The notes under the pieces were generated by a model, which was not told where the DNA came from, searched no databases, and was given only the letters and a program-made list of their open reading frames with translations. Made by a program: the position numbers and the translations under genes. From Chloroflexota bacterium (lineage in GTDB: Bacteria; Chloroflexota; Dehalococcoidia; DSTF01; JACRBR01), in assembly GCA_021813085.1 (NCBI GenBank), contig JAKAMA010000009.1, forward strand, positions 1 through 15,922: DNA of 15,922 nt. The letters are read 5' to 3'. Numbering within the stretch: position 1 is the stretch's first letter; every line of letters starts with the position of its first letter. Shown in pieces: positions 1 through 7,826 of the stretch.

Positions 1-551
1 GGCGGCACCTGCGCGGCGATCGGCGCGTAGTTCAGGATCGCCTTCACGCCGCAGGCGACGAGCCGGTCGATGACCTCCTGCGCCTGCGCGGCGGGCGTGG
101 CGACGATGCCGATCTCGGCCGGGTGCGCACGGAGCGACGTCTCGAGGTCGGATGCCGGCTGCACGCGCGCGCCGTTGACCTGCTCACCGATGGTGGCCGG
201 ATCGGCGTCGAACGCGCCGACGATGCGGAAGCCCTGCGGCGCGAACCCACCGTAGGCGAGAATGGCGCGGCCGAGCTGGCCAACGCCGACGAGCACCATC
301 GTCCACTCGCGGTCGAGGCCGAGGATCTGGCGCAGCTCCTCGAGCAGCCGGGGGACGCTGTAGCCGCGCCCCTGCTTGCCGAAGCGGCCGAAGTAGCTCA
401 GGTCCTTGCGGATCTGGGCGGGGGTGACGCCAAGCTGGGCGCCGAGCTCCTGGGAGCTCACGACCGCGCGGCCGTTGCGGTCGAGCAGCGCGAGCGCCCG
501 GGCGTACACGGGCAGGCGGTCGATCACGACGTCAGGGATCTCGATGGGCAT
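1..551 (-). CDS. rex: Redox-sensing transcriptional repressor Rex (3' end cut by window edge)
   Basis: Rex represses fermentation and respiration genes and releases DNA when the NADH/NAD+ ratio rises. About 183 residues are visible of a usual 210 or so; the C-terminal helix that swaps between dimer subunits lies outside the window. The N-terminal winged helix is at residues 10-65, with the family signature TPAQIRKDLSYFGRFGKQGRGY at 43-64 split around the invariant RKDL. The Rossmann domain starts near 84 with VLVGVGQLGRA at 86-96; the usual Asn of GxGNLG is Gln here. FDAD at 114-117 ends the second strand, where the adenine ribose binds, and IGIVATPA follows at 147-154. The ATG at 551 is preceded by AGGAG with a 7-nt gap. 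A palindrome and a good promoter lie just upstream, so the gene is probably autoregulated. Identity is very secure. Confidence 0.96.
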   Translation of the reverse strand, partial: MPIEIPDVVIDRLPVYARALALLDRNGRAVVSSQELGAQLGVTPAQIRKDLSYFGRFGKQGRGYSVPRLLEELRQILGLDREWTMVLVGVGQLGRAILAYGGFAPQGFRIVGAFDADPATIGEQVNGARVQPASDLETSLRAHPAEIGIVATPAAQAQEVIDRLVACGVKAILNYAPIAAQVP

Positions 552-592
552 GGAGGCTCCTGCGCGGCGGCGGGGGCGGGAGAAGCCGGGCG

Positions 593-612
593 ATTGCGCA
601 ATTTTGCGCAAT
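593..612. promoter_or_regulatory. Rex operator (ROP)
   Basis: A perfect 9-bp inverted repeat, ATTGCGCAA and TTGCGCAAT, separated by TT. The inner 18 bp begin TTG and end CAA, as do known Rex sites of the TTGTGAA-N4-TTCACAA type. It lies about 42 bp upstream of the rex start and overlaps the -10 box and transcription start, where a bound repressor would block RNA polymerase. The palindrome is seen directly. Assignment to Rex is inferred from its position and its end bases. Confidence 0.85.
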
Positions 613-638
613 GTAGCATCGAGTCACCTGTGGGTCAA
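610..638 (-). promoter_or_regulatory. rex promoter
   Basis: Reading the minus strand, TTGACC (638-633) and TACATT (615-610) are separated by exactly 17 nt, a good sigma-70-type match in such GC-rich DNA. The predicted transcription start is near 603, inside the Rex palindrome. Confidence 0.7.
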
Positions 639-750
639 CGAACCAGGGCGCTTGCGAGTGACACCGGGCGGATGCGCCGCGCGGCGTGCGCCCCCGGGGC
701 CGAGAGGCGCGCCCGCCTTCGTGGCCCGCTCGGGGCGGCGGCTGGCGGGG

Positions 751-960
751 CTACAGCTTCAACGCGAGGATCTCGCGGTGCACCGCGCCGTCGCCCTTGA
801 TGTGCACACGGACATCAATGATGCGCACCTTGAGGCGCGAGGGGGCGTCATCGAAGTAGACCTCGTCGCCCTTCTGGAAGCGATACTCGCTGTCCAGCGT
901 CGCCAGGAGCTGGCCCTTCTTCGGCGTGAACGGGTCGGATTCCCAGATCTCTGTCTTCAC
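751..960 (-). CDS. Small conserved protein of unknown function, 69 aa
   Basis: I do not recognise a named family. The product is a small acidic/basic mixed soluble protein with no signal peptide or membrane segment. It has a probable all-beta pattern: an IWESDPFTPKKGQLLATLD stretch, then KGDEVYFDD, then alternating hydrophobic strands ending in a HREILALKL tail. I chose the GTG at 960 because AGGA lies 7 nt upstream. A GTG at 990 would add ten residues but has no ribosome binding site. It sits about 85 nt downstream of the ABC permease on the same strand and about 200 nt upstream of rex, so it may ride on the transporter transcript. The real-gene call rests on a coherent protein-like frame and the ribosome site, so function is open. 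Confidence 0.75.
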   Translation of the reverse strand: MKTEIWESDPFTPKKGQLLATLDSEYRFQKGDEVYFDDAPSRLKVRIIDVRVHIKGDGAVHREILALKL

Positions 961-1045
961 GGCGGCGTCCTGTTCGCTCCCGCGCCTCACGGCGCCCCGG
1001 CGCCTGTCGCGGCGCTTCAGCCTACGACAGCGGCAGGGCGGCGCG

Positions 1046-4000
1046 CTATTCGTAGCGGAGCGCCTCGGCGATGGGGATGCTCGACGCCTGCCGCGACGGG
1101 ATGATCGTCATGACGAGCGACGCGAGGAAGGCGAAGAGACCGATGCCGGCGACCTGCAGCCACGGGATGTAGAAGCCGGAGATGGCGTTCGGCGCGAAAT
1201 CGGCGCCGGTGATCAACTGGTGCGCGAGCAGCAGCCCGAGGCTGATGCCGCTCAGCACTCCGAGCAGCGCGATGAACGACGACTCCATGACGAAGCTGAG
1301 CGCGACCGCCGCCTTCGTATAACCGATCGCGCGCAACATGCCGATCTGTTGCCGCCGCTCCACCACGGTGCGGAAGGCGATGACGCCGACGGCGGCGATG
1401 CCTACGAAGAGACCGAGCCCCATGAAGCCCTGGATGAGATAGAGGAAGCCCTGGCTGAGCGCCTGCCGCTGGTCGATGATCGTGCGTAGCGCATCGGCCT
1501 GCACGCCGTCGAGCAGCAGCGCCTTCTCGATGCCCTTCGCGGCCGCCTGCGCATTGGCGCCGGGCGCGAGCTTCACGAAATCGACGGTGGTCGCCGGGCG
1601 CGTGAAGGCCGCGTCGAACGTCTGCTGCGTCAGGAAGAGGCCGGAGAACGTCTCGCTCGCCTGCAGCGTGATGATGCCGATGATCTTGACGCTGCGGGTG
1701 GCGCCCGTCGCCGCATCGCGCACCTCCACGGCGATCGGGGCGAAAGTCGTGTCGGCCGAACGCACGCCGCGCAGCCGGAACCGCGAGCCCCCGCCAAAGT
1801 TGAAGCCGGCGCCGCCGAGCGACGACGCGTCGATGACGGCGTAACCGGGGTTCTCGGCGAGCGCGCGCCAGACGGCGGCATCCGTCGCGAAGCCGTCCGC
1901 GCGCGACTGGAAGGTCACGGCGTTGTGCTGGATGAAGGAAGCACTCATGCCGAGCGTGCGGTAGGGAGCGAAGTCGTACGGCGGCGTGCTGATGCCCGGG
2001 CTCGCACCGGGCGGCGGCGCCATCCGCACGTTGGAAGCGCGCGCGTTGGCGACCAGCACGGGGCTCACGTACTTGATCGCCGTTGTATCGAACCCGTTCT
2101 TTGCCAGCTCCGCTTTCAGGTCGGGGATGGGGTTGTTCGGGTTCTGCTGTACCTGCACGTCGTAGCCGCCCAGCGCCTCCTTGCTCAAGAAGATGCGGCT
2201 GAAGTTCGCGTTCATCGTGGACATCATCACCAGCGCAAAGACGACGAGCGAGATCATGGCGATGGTCATGCCGGTGCGGAATTTGTTCGCGAGCGGGTAG
2301 GCGACGGCGGTGCGGATCGAAGGGGTGAGCTTCGAGAAGGCGCCGCCGGAGAACGAGAGCAGGAGCAGCAGCAGGTCCGCGTTGTAGACCAGCACGAAGG
2401 TCGACGCCGTGACCATCGCGATGCCGCTCAGGAAGAACATCTCGATGCCGCCGTTCATGCCGCTCGGCGGCAGGTGGTTGCCGGCGCCGACCAGCCAGAC
2501 GCCGACGAGGAAGACGCCGGCAACCGTGAACACCGGCCGCGATGGCAGGCCGACGAACCGCGCGAGCAGCGCCAGACCGACCGCCAGCAGCGTGATGCCG
2601 AGCATGTACGGGAACGCCTGCAGCGATGCGACGCCAAGCCAGAGCAGCAGCGGGCCGCCGACGGCGAAGAGCAGGCCGAAGGCGAGCGACCAGCGCCCCG
2701 GCCGCTTGCCGCTGGCATCGGAAATGTCGCGGATGGCGCTGACGATGTTGAGGCTGCTGATCCGCCACGAGGAGAAGGTCACGGTGAGGAACGTCAAGAC
2801 GACGCCGAGCGCGTACGACACGACCAGGCTGCGCGCCGTCACGTGAAAGACGATGGAGAGGTTGAACTGGCTGAAGAGCGCGGCCATCACACGCACCATC
2901 ACCAGCGAGACGGCGACGCCGAGCGCGCAGCCCACGGCCGCGGCCATCAGGTTGTACGCCATGCCCTCGGAGAGGAACATCTGCATCAGGTGGCGCCGCT
3001 TGGTGCCGATGGCGCGCGTCATCCCCATCTCCATCTTTCGCTCGGCGGCGAGCATGACGAAGATCAGGAAGATCAGCAGCATGCCGGAGGCGATGGAGAA
3101 GAGGCCGAGCACGACGAAGAATGCGGTCAGCCCGCTCGCCGCCTTCTCCGCCTGGTTCACCAGGTGCTGCTTGGTGGCATCGGCCTTCCACTTCGTGCCC
3201 CCGAGCGCCGCCAGCTTCTGGTTGAGCGCGGCGGTGATCGCGGTCGAGTTCGTGATGCCGCCGTGCACGCCGCCGTTGTTCGAAACCGCGATGAAGTCCA
3301 CCTCGCCGGGGCGCCTGAACAGCTCCTGCGCGCGCGCGAGGCTCATCGCCATGCCCTGCGGCTGGCCGAACACGGTGCCCGTGAGCACGCGGTCCTTGAC
3401 GATGGCCTTCACGGTGAAGGTGGTTGGCTTGCCGCCCACGTACACGGTAACCCGGTCGCCGGGCTTTGCGTCGAGCTTGCTGGCGAGCGAGCTGTTGACG
3501 TAGACCTCGTCCGGCCCGAGCGCGGCGAGTGACAAGAGGGCGCCGCCTGTGCTCTGGATGTCGGGGAAGCCGGCCATCTGCGCCGGGTCCGCGCCGGCGA
3601 CGACCGCGCTCCGCTCGGCGAGGCCGCTGCGCTGGTCGGTGACGGGCACGCTGCCGCGCACGACGGGGACGGCGCCATCGATGCCGGGCATGGCCCGGAA
3701 CGCCTGCGCGAACCGGTCCGCCTGGGCCTGCGGGATGGGCAGCGGCGACACCACCGAGTTCAGGCCGCCCGCGTCGGAGGAGCCTGCCTGCGCCTGCACG
3801 GTCTCGTCGATGCTGTGGAGCTGGTCGAAGCCCTCGTTCGTGATGCTGTAGTTGACCGTGTCACCGATGCTGAACGCCGCGGCGATGATCAGCGTGCTCA
3901 GCATCAGGCCGACGATGATCAGCGTGGTCTGGGCGCGGCGGCGCGGGATGTTGCGGACGCCGATGAGGAACAGGACGCGGTTGCGCAGCACGACCCAGCC

Positions 4001-4081
4001 GACGGTCGCCACCGCGATCCCCAGCAGGATCAGCAGCGCGATCATCACGTCGTTCATCGGGATGCCGAAGAGGCTGGTCAC
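1046..4081 (-). CDS. ABC transporter permease with two FtsX domains (1011 aa)
   Basis: This is the membrane subunit of a MacB/LolCE-type exporter, which usually moves lipoproteins, peptides or drugs or works on the cell envelope; the substrate cannot be told. Two halves share one plan. Hydrophobic segments near 10-32 and 52-72 precede an extracytoplasmic domain (about 75-317), then an FtsX core (about 318-440). Several more membrane segments lie at 465-622, followed by a second outside domain (about 625-875) and a second FtsX core (about 876-995). Each core carries the cytoplasmic coupling motif that contacts the ATPase: [13 protein letters not shown] at 347-359 and [13 protein letters not shown] at 908-920. 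Having both cores in one chain suggests it can form the complete membrane part. The GTG start overlaps the ATPase stop codon as GTGA, so translation is probably coupled. The open frame continues upstream, but only as a shadow of the ATPase gene. An internal ATG at 4057 is a weaker start. Confidence 0.92.
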   Translation of the reverse strand: MTSLFGIPMNDVMIALLILLGIAVATVGWVVLRNRVLFLIGVRNIPRRRAQTTLIIVGLMLSTLIIAAAFSIGDTVNYSITNEGFDQLHSIDETVQAQAGSSDAGGLNSVVSPLPIPQAQADRFAQAFRAMPGIDGAVPVVRGSVPVTDQRSGLAERSAVVAGADPAQMAGFPDIQSTGGALLSLAALGPDEVYVNSSLASKLDAKPGDRVTVYVGGKPTTFTVKAIVKDRVLTGTVFGQPQGMAMSLARAQELFRRPGEVDFIAVSNNGGVHGGITNSTAITAALNQKLAALGGTKWKADATKQHLVNQAEKAASGLTAFFVVLGLFSIASGMLLIFLIFVMLAAERKMEMGMTRAIGTKRRHLMQMFLSEGMAYNLMAAAVGCALGVAVSLVMVRVMAALFSQFNLSIVFHVTARSLVVSYALGVVLTFLTVTFSSWRISSLNIVSAIRDISDASGKRPGRWSLAFGLLFAVGGPLLLWLGVASLQAFPYMLGITLLAVGLALLARFVGLPSRPVFTVAGVFLVGVWLVGAGNHLPPSGMNGGIEMFFLSGIAMVTASTFVLVYNADLLLLLLSFSGGAFSKLTPSIRTAVAYPLANKFRTGMTIAMISLVVFALVMMSTMNANFSRIFLSKEALGGYDVQVQQNPNNPIPDLKAELAKNGFDTTAIKYVSPVLVANARASNVRMAPPPGASPGISTPPYDFAPYRTLGMSASFIQHNAVTFQSRADGFATDAAVWRALAENPGYAVIDASSLGGAGFNFGGGSRFRLRGVRSADTTFAPIAVEVRDAATGATRSVKIIGIITLQASETFSGLFLTQQTFDAAFTRPATTVDFVKLAPGANAQAAAKGIEKALLLDGVQADALRTIIDQRQALSQGFLYLIQGFMGLGLFVGIAAVGVIAFRTVVERRQQIGMLRAIGYTKAAVALSFVMESSFIALLGVLSGISLGLLLAHQLITGADFAPNAISGFYIPWLQVAGIGLFAFLASLVMTIIPSRQASSIPIAEALRYE

Positions 4082-4824
4082 GTGCCGCCGCCCGCCTCTT
4101 CGCTGACGACCTTTCCATCGCGCATGCGGACGATGCGGTGGCAGCGCGCGGCGACTTCGGGCGCGTGGGTGACGATGACGAAGGTCTGGCCCTCGCGGCG
4201 GTTGAGGTCGGCGATCAGGTCCATCACCTCGTCGGCGTTCTCGGTGTCGAGGTCGCCCGTCGGTTCGTCGCCCCAGACGATGGCGGGATTGTTGACGAGC
4301 GCGCGGGCGATCGTGACGCGCTGGCGCTGGCCGCCGGAGAGCTGCGCGGGGCGGTGGCGCGCCCACTCGCCGAGGTGCACGAGGTCGAGCGCGGCCTCGG
4401 CCTCCTTGCGCGCGACGCTGGCCTTCGTGCCGGACACGAGGAGGGGCAGCTCGACGTTCTCGATCGCGCTGAGGACGGGGAGCAGGTTGTAGAACTGGAA
4501 GACGAAGCCCATCTGCTTCGCGCGGAACTCCGTGCGGCGGTTGTCGGACATCTTGTTGATGTCGCCGCCGTTGATCAGGATCAGCCCTTCATCGATCACG
4601 TCGAGGCCGCTCATGCAGTTGAGGAGCGTCGTCTTGCCGCAGCCGGATGGCCCCATGATGGCGACCATCTCGCCGCGGGGGACGCTCAGGGAGACGCCGC
4701 GCAGGGCGTGGACGACCACCTTGTCGGAGTGGTAGGTCTTGACGACGTCGCGGGCGTCGATGATGAGGTCGGGGGCGGCAGGAGATGGCGCGGGTTGGGG
4801 GTACTGGCTGGCGAGCGTCGACAA
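4078..4824 (-). CDS. ABC transporter ATPase, LolD/MacB type
   Basis: This is the energising subunit for the permease that overlaps its 3' end. All nucleotide-binding motifs are present: Walker [10 protein letters not shown] at 58-66, Q-loop [10 protein letters not shown] at 107-116, signature LSGGQRQR at 162-169, Walker B ending VWGDEP at 183-188 with catalytic Glu187, D-loop GDLD at 190-193, and switch His220. GFVFQ.YNLLP.L.A.ENVELPL is typical of the LolD/MacB/FtsE branch. Walker B carries Trp-Gly where the family usually has a hydrophobic residue and Ala. The start is a TTG at 4824, because a full AGGAGG lies 5 nt upstream. An ATG at 4887 has no ribosome site, and its added residues are low-complexity Pro/Arg-rich. 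From the TTG the 248-residue length fits the family. Confidence 0.93.
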   Translation of the reverse strand: MSTLASQYPQPAPSPAAPDLIIDARDVVKTYHSDKVVVHALRGVSLSVPRGEMVAIMGPSGCGKTTLLNCMSGLDVIDEGLILINGGDINKMSDNRRTEFRAKQMGFVFQFYNLLPVLSAIENVELPLLVSGTKASVARKEAEAALDLVHLGEWARHRPAQLSGGQRQRVTIARALVNNPAIVWGDEPTGDLDTENADEVMDLIADLNRREGQTFVIVTHAPEVAARCHRIVRMRDGKVVSEEAGGGT

Positions 4825-4985
4825 CGGGGCCTCCTGGTCTGCCTTCGCCTGCGGCCGCGGCAGCACCGGCGGACGGGGCGCGTTCATCCACGGTAACAGA
4901 TCGCGGAGACCGGAATCATCCGCCGGGAAGTGAGGAATCCGCAATGCGGGTTGCCTTGAACATGCCCCGCTCAGGGGGCCAGAAC

Positions 4986-5013
4986 TGGAAGATGGAAGCT
5001 GGAGTGTGGAAGG
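4986..5013. repeat. Four-unit heptanucleotide tandem repeat (TGGAAGN-like)
   Basis: Units TGGAAGA, TGGAAGC, TGGAGTG and TGGAAGG follow each other with an exact 7-bp period. Short heptanucleotide arrays of this kind are known as intergenic repeats in cyanobacteria and other genomes. No function can be assigned from this copy. Confidence 0.65.
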
Positions 5014-5040
5014 GCGGGACGGGCGATCAGCATTCAACTC

Positions 5041-5061
5041 GCGCGGGCTGAAGGCCCGCGC
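5041..5061. repeat. Dispersed GC-rich hairpin repeat, copy 1
   Basis: Perfect 8-bp stem GCGCGGGC / GCCCGCGC around a TGAAG loop. It shares the core GCGCGGGCTGAA with a second hairpin 60 bp to the right, in the same orientation. It is probably a small non-autonomous palindromic repeat, and could also act as a weak transcription barrier. Confidence 0.6.
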
Positions 5062-5101
5062 TCCGACCGCACGGGCCCGCCTCAGGCGGCGGACGTGACC
5101 C

Positions 5102-5125
5102 GCGCGGGCTGAAAGAAACCCGCGC
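5102..5125. repeat. Dispersed GC-rich hairpin repeat, copy 2
   Basis: Stem GCGCGGG / CCCGCGC of 7 bp with a 10-nt loop CTGAAAGAAA. It starts with the same GCGCGGGCTGAA as copy 1, but the loop has grown by an A-rich insertion. The two copies point the same way. Confidence 0.6.
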
Positions 5126-5170
5126 TACAACGGCTCGCGCTACGTGTGACCAAGCATGTTCATCATTCGC

Positions 5171-5202
5171 GCGGATGGCGTCGCCGCGCCATGACCATCC
5201 GC
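5171..5202 (-). terminator. Hairpin directly after mreB, possible terminator
   Basis: GCGGATGG and CCATCCGC form an 8-bp stem starting at the last base of the mreB stop codon. Inside it, ATGGCG / CGCCAT can form a competing 6-bp stem. There is no U-run, as is common in very GC-rich genomes, so this is a candidate only. Confidence 0.4.
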
Positions 5203-6233
5203 TAATAGCTGGCGACGAGCGTCTCTTCCTCGGTCGGCAGGCTGCGCTTGATGACGTCCAGGTACTCGAGGGCGACGCCAGCGCCGATGGCGACGCAGTC
5301 GATCGGGTTCTCGGCGACCTGGCAGGGAATGCCGGTCTCCTGTGTCAGCAGGATGTCGAGGTGGCGCAGCAGCGCCGTGCCGCCCGTGAGCACGATGCCG
5401 CGGTCGATGACGTCGGACGCGAGCTCGGGCGGCGTGCGCTCCAGCACGGTGCGCACGACGGAAACGATAGTCGCGAGCGCGTCCTGGATCGCCGCGGTGA
5501 CGTCGCTCGTCGAGACGGTGACGGTCTTCGGCAGGCCGCTGATCTGGTCGCGGCCGCGCACGTCCATCTTCAGCTCCTGCTCGAGGGGGACGGCGGCGCC
5601 GATCGTGACCTTCATTTCCTCCGCGGTGCGGTCGCCGATCAGCAGGTTATAGCGGCGCTTGACGTAGGCGACGATCGCATCGTCGAGCCGGTCGCCGGCG
5701 ACGCGGACGCTCTCGCTGACGACGATGCCGTACATCGAGATCACGGCAGCTTCCGTGCGGCCGCCGCCGATGTCCACGACCATGTTGCCGCTGGGCGAGT
5801 TGACGGGGATGCGCGCACCGATCGCGGCGGCGAGCGGCTCCGGCACCAGGTGCACGGGGCGGCGGCCGCCGGCCTGCTCCGCCGCATCGCGCACCGCGCG
5901 CTGCTCGACGCTGGTGACGCCGGCGGGGATGCAGACCATCACCTCTGGCTTGATCAGGTTCAGGCGGCCGATCACCTTCTGGATGAAGTAGCGCAGCATC
6001 GCCTCGGTGATCAGGTAGTCGGCGATGACGCCATCGCGCATCGGCCGGATGACGCTGATGCTGCCGGGGACGCGGCCCATCATCTCCTGCGCCTCGCGCC
6101 CGACGGCGACAACGGTGTTATCGCGGTTGGCGAGCGCGACGACGGACGGCTCGTTGATGACGATTCCGCGGCCCTTGACGTAGACCAGCACGTTCGCCGT
6201 GCCCAGGTCGACTCCAATCCTCTTGGGTAACAT
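5202..6233 (-). CDS. mreB: Rod-shape determining protein MreB (MreB/Mbl)
   Basis: MreB is the bacterial actin homologue that forms membrane-bound filaments and guides lateral wall synthesis. The 343-residue length is normal. Visible landmarks: phosphate-1 loop [19 protein letters not shown] at 7-25, hinge [22 protein letters not shown] at 101-122 (split here around AGVT), phosphate-2 loop [15 protein letters not shown] at 152-166, and adenosine motif [14 protein letters not shown] at 280-293. Two residues differ from the usual pattern: Arg159 where GGGTT(E/D) has Thr, and Thr286 where TGGGA has Gly. The ATG at 6233 is preceded by AAGGA at 5 nt. The gene lies 115 nt downstream of murA on the same strand and may be cotranscribed with it. 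No mreC, mreD, rodA or pbp2 is seen in the window. Confidence 0.96.
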   Translation of the reverse strand: MLPKRIGVDLGTANVLVYVKGRGIVINEPSVVALANRDNTVVAVGREAQEMMGRVPGSISVIRPMRDGVIADYLITEAMLRYFIQKVIGRLNLIKPEVMVCIPAGVTSVEQRAVRDAAEQAGGRRPVHLVPEPLAAAIGARIPVNSPSGNMVVDIGGGRTEAAVISMYGIVVSESVRVAGDRLDDAIVAYVKRRYNLLIGDRTAEEMKVTIGAAVPLEQELKMDVRGRDQISGLPKTVTVSTSDVTAAIQDALATIVSVVRTVLERTPPELASDVIDRGIVLTGGTALLRHLDILLTQETGIPCQVAENPIDCVAIGAGVALEYLDVIKRSLPTEEETLVASY

Positions 6234-6348
6234 CGATCCTTCTCCCCTCCCGGGTCAGCGCCTCGCGCCGGAGACGCGGACAGGACAACGTGCTGCTGCC
6301 ATGGCAGCGGGACCGGCGCGCGCGTGCGAGACGACGGGCTCTTCCGGC

Positions 6349-7614
6349 TCAGGCGCGCTCGATCGAGGCGCCGAGCGCGCGCAGTTTACCATGAAGGTCC
6401 TCGTGCGCGCGGTCGATGTGGTAGACATCGCTGATCTCGGTCGTCCCCTCGGCGACGAGCGCGGCGAGCACGCAGGCGCTGCCGGCGCGCACGTCGAGCG
6501 CGGTGACGGGGGCGGCGCGAAGCTGGGTCGGGCCGGTAATGATGGCCGTGGTGCCTGTCGCCATGACATTGGCGCCCATCTTGCGCAGCTCGCTGATGTA
6601 GAGCAGCCGGTTGTCGAAGACGCGCTCGTGGATCGTGCTCGCGCCCTCGGCCTGGGTCAGGAAGGCCGCGAGCTGCGGCTGCAGGTCGGAGGCGAGGCCC
6701 GGATACGGCAGCGCCTGGGCGCTCACGGCGCGGTAGCGCTCGGCGCCGGCGACATGCAGCCCGGCCTCGGTGGCGCGCACGGCTGCCCCTGCCTCCTCCA
6801 TCTTCCAGAGCAGCGCGTCCAGGTGCTCCGGGACTGCGTCCTCGAGCAGCGCCTCGCCGCGGGTGATCGCCGCGGCCAGCGCGAAGGTCCCGGCTTCGAG
6901 CCGGTCCGGGATGACGCGGTGCTCGACGCCGCCGAGCGCGCGGGCGCCCTCGATGCGCACGACGTTCGACCCGGCACCGACGATGTTCGCGCCCATCGCG
7001 TTCAGCATCTGCGCCAGGCTGGCGATCTCGGGCTCGCTCGCCGCGTTGATGATCGTCGTGGCGCCATCGGCGAGCGTCGCGGCAAGCATGACGTTGAGCG
7101 TGCCCATGACACTCGGGTAGTCGAGCAGCACGCGGCCGGCGCGCAGGGGGCTGTCGAGGCGCACGTCGAAGGCCTGGCCGTCCTCTTCGACGGTGGCGCC
7201 GAGCATGCGGAAGCCGGCGAGGTGCACGTCGAGCGGGCGGATGCCGATGGCGTCACCGCCGGGTGGCGGGCAGGAAGCGCGGCCCATGCGGGCGAGGAGC
7301 GGCCCCATGACGAGGAAGCTGGCCCGGAGCTGGGCGGCGAGACGGGCCGGCACCTCGAAGCGCGACAGGTCCGCCGCGTTGATGCGGAGCGTGTGCGGCG
7401 CCGGGTGTTCCACCGTGGCCCCGAGGTGCGCGAGGATCTCCTCCATCTGCCGCACGTCGCCGATCTCGGGCACGTTGTGCAGCACGACGTCGGAGGCGGT
7501 AAGGAGCGCGGCCGCCATCGCGTAGTCGGCGCCGTTCTTGGAGCCGCTGATGTGCACTCGGCCGTGCAGCCGGTGACCGCCGGTGATCCGATACTTCGCA
7601 GATTCGCGCGGCAT
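6349..7614 (-). CDS. murA: UDP-N-acetylglucosamine 1-carboxyvinyltransferase MurA, Asp-type active site
   Basis: This enzyme catalyses the first committed step of peptidoglycan synthesis, transferring enolpyruvate from phosphoenolpyruvate to UDP-GlcNAc in the cytoplasm. The 421 residues match the family (419 in E. coli). Substrate residues are visible: SGSKNG at 23-28 (Lys22/Asn23 of E. coli), LRAS at 96-99 (Arg91), DRLEAGTF (Asp305), and RAG with YHIDRAHE near the C terminus (Arg397 region). In the active-site loop, CPPPGGDAIGIRPLD, the residue matching catalytic Cys115 is Asp121 (codon 7254-7252). That variant occurs in Mycobacterium and Chlamydia and makes the enzyme insensitive to fosfomycin. 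Neither start candidate has a clear ribosome site: ATG 7614 is used, and ATG 7626 would add four residues. The open frame further upstream looks non-coding. Confidence 0.95.
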   Translation of the reverse strand: MPRESAKYRITGGHRLHGRVHISGSKNGADYAMAAALLTASDVVLHNVPEIGDVRQMEEILAHLGATVEHPAPHTLRINAADLSRFEVPARLAAQLRASFLVMGPLLARMGRASCPPPGGDAIGIRPLDVHLAGFRMLGATVEEDGQAFDVRLDSPLRAGRVLLDYPSVMGTLNVMLAATLADGATTIINAASEPEIASLAQMLNAMGANIVGAGSNVVRIEGARALGGVEHRVIPDRLEAGTFALAAAITRGEALLEDAVPEHLDALLWKMEEAGAAVRATEAGLHVAGAERYRAVSAQALPYPGLASDLQPQLAAFLTQAEGASTIHERVFDNRLLYISELRKMGANVMATGTTAIITGPTQLRAAPVTALDVRAGSACVLAALVAEGTTEISDVYHIDRAHEDLHGKLRALGASIERA

Positions 7615-7706
7615 CGGCGACAGCATAGCCGATCGCCGCTGGTGCGAACCGCAGCGGGCGCCGAGAGCAACGCCCGGGCGCCGGACCGGGGCGCGACAAG
7701 CGGACC

Positions 7707-7732
7707 GGGCGCGGCAAGCGGCGCCCCTACGT
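7707..7732. repeat. 26-bp dispersed repeat, copy A
   Basis: Identical over 26 bp to positions 7801-7826, same orientation, 68 bp apart end to end. It begins GGGCGCGGCAAGCGGCGCCC, in which GGGCGC and GCGCCC can pair. A truncated relative with one mismatch precedes it near 7688-7703. Intergenic elements reading GTAGGGGCGCC on the other strand are familiar to me from Chloroflexota and other environmental genomes, but the copy number here is unknown. Confidence 0.75.
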
Positions 7733-7800
7733 GGAGGCATCGAGAACAACAGCACCGAACGGCGCGGTGCGTGGGGCCGGCACCGGCCACAGTACGCAGA

Positions 7801-7826
7801 GGGCGCGGCAAGCGGCGCCCCTACGT
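7801..7826. repeat. 26-bp dispersed repeat, copy B, overlapping the DUF1501 stop codon
   Basis: Exact second copy of the repeat at 7707-7732. Its right end covers the last codon and the TAG stop of the DUF1501 gene, so the repeat fixes where that protein ends. Confidence 0.75.

Larger units (their letters stand above)
4825..5201. other. Gene-free stretch with three kinds of short repeat
   Basis: No plausible gene is found here on either strand. It contains the upstream region of the ABC operon, a four-unit heptanucleotide repeat (4986-5013), two related GC-rich hairpins (5041-5061 and 5102-5125) and the hairpin after mreB (5171-5202). I could not identify a convincing promoter for the ABC operon. 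Confidence 0.7.

Noticed and set aside
991..1004. GGCGCC-CC-GGCGCC palindrome as terminator of the ABC operon
   Set aside because: The 2-nt gap is too small for an RNA loop and GGCGCC is common in this DNA, so I could not separate it from background.
1017..3191. 724-codon frame on the minus strand
   Set aside because: It lies in another frame of the permease gene, is Arg/Ala/His-rich and has no family resemblance; the permease frame has clear membrane segments and FtsX motifs.
1925..3532. 535-codon open frame on the plus strand
   Set aside because: It is antisense to the ABC permease; the translation is repetitive Arg/Glu/His-rich with no domain. High GC removes stop codons from the opposite strand.
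4825..5037. N-terminal extension of the ABC ATPase to an ATG at 5037 or 4887
   Set aside because: The extra residues are low-complexity, neither ATG has a ribosome site, and a TTG with AGGAGG at 5 nt gives the normal family length.
7775..7788. GGCCGG-CA-CCGGCC palindrome as terminator after the DUF1501 gene
   Set aside because: The loop is too short for a stable stem of full length, there is no U-run, and such GC palindromes are expected here by chance.
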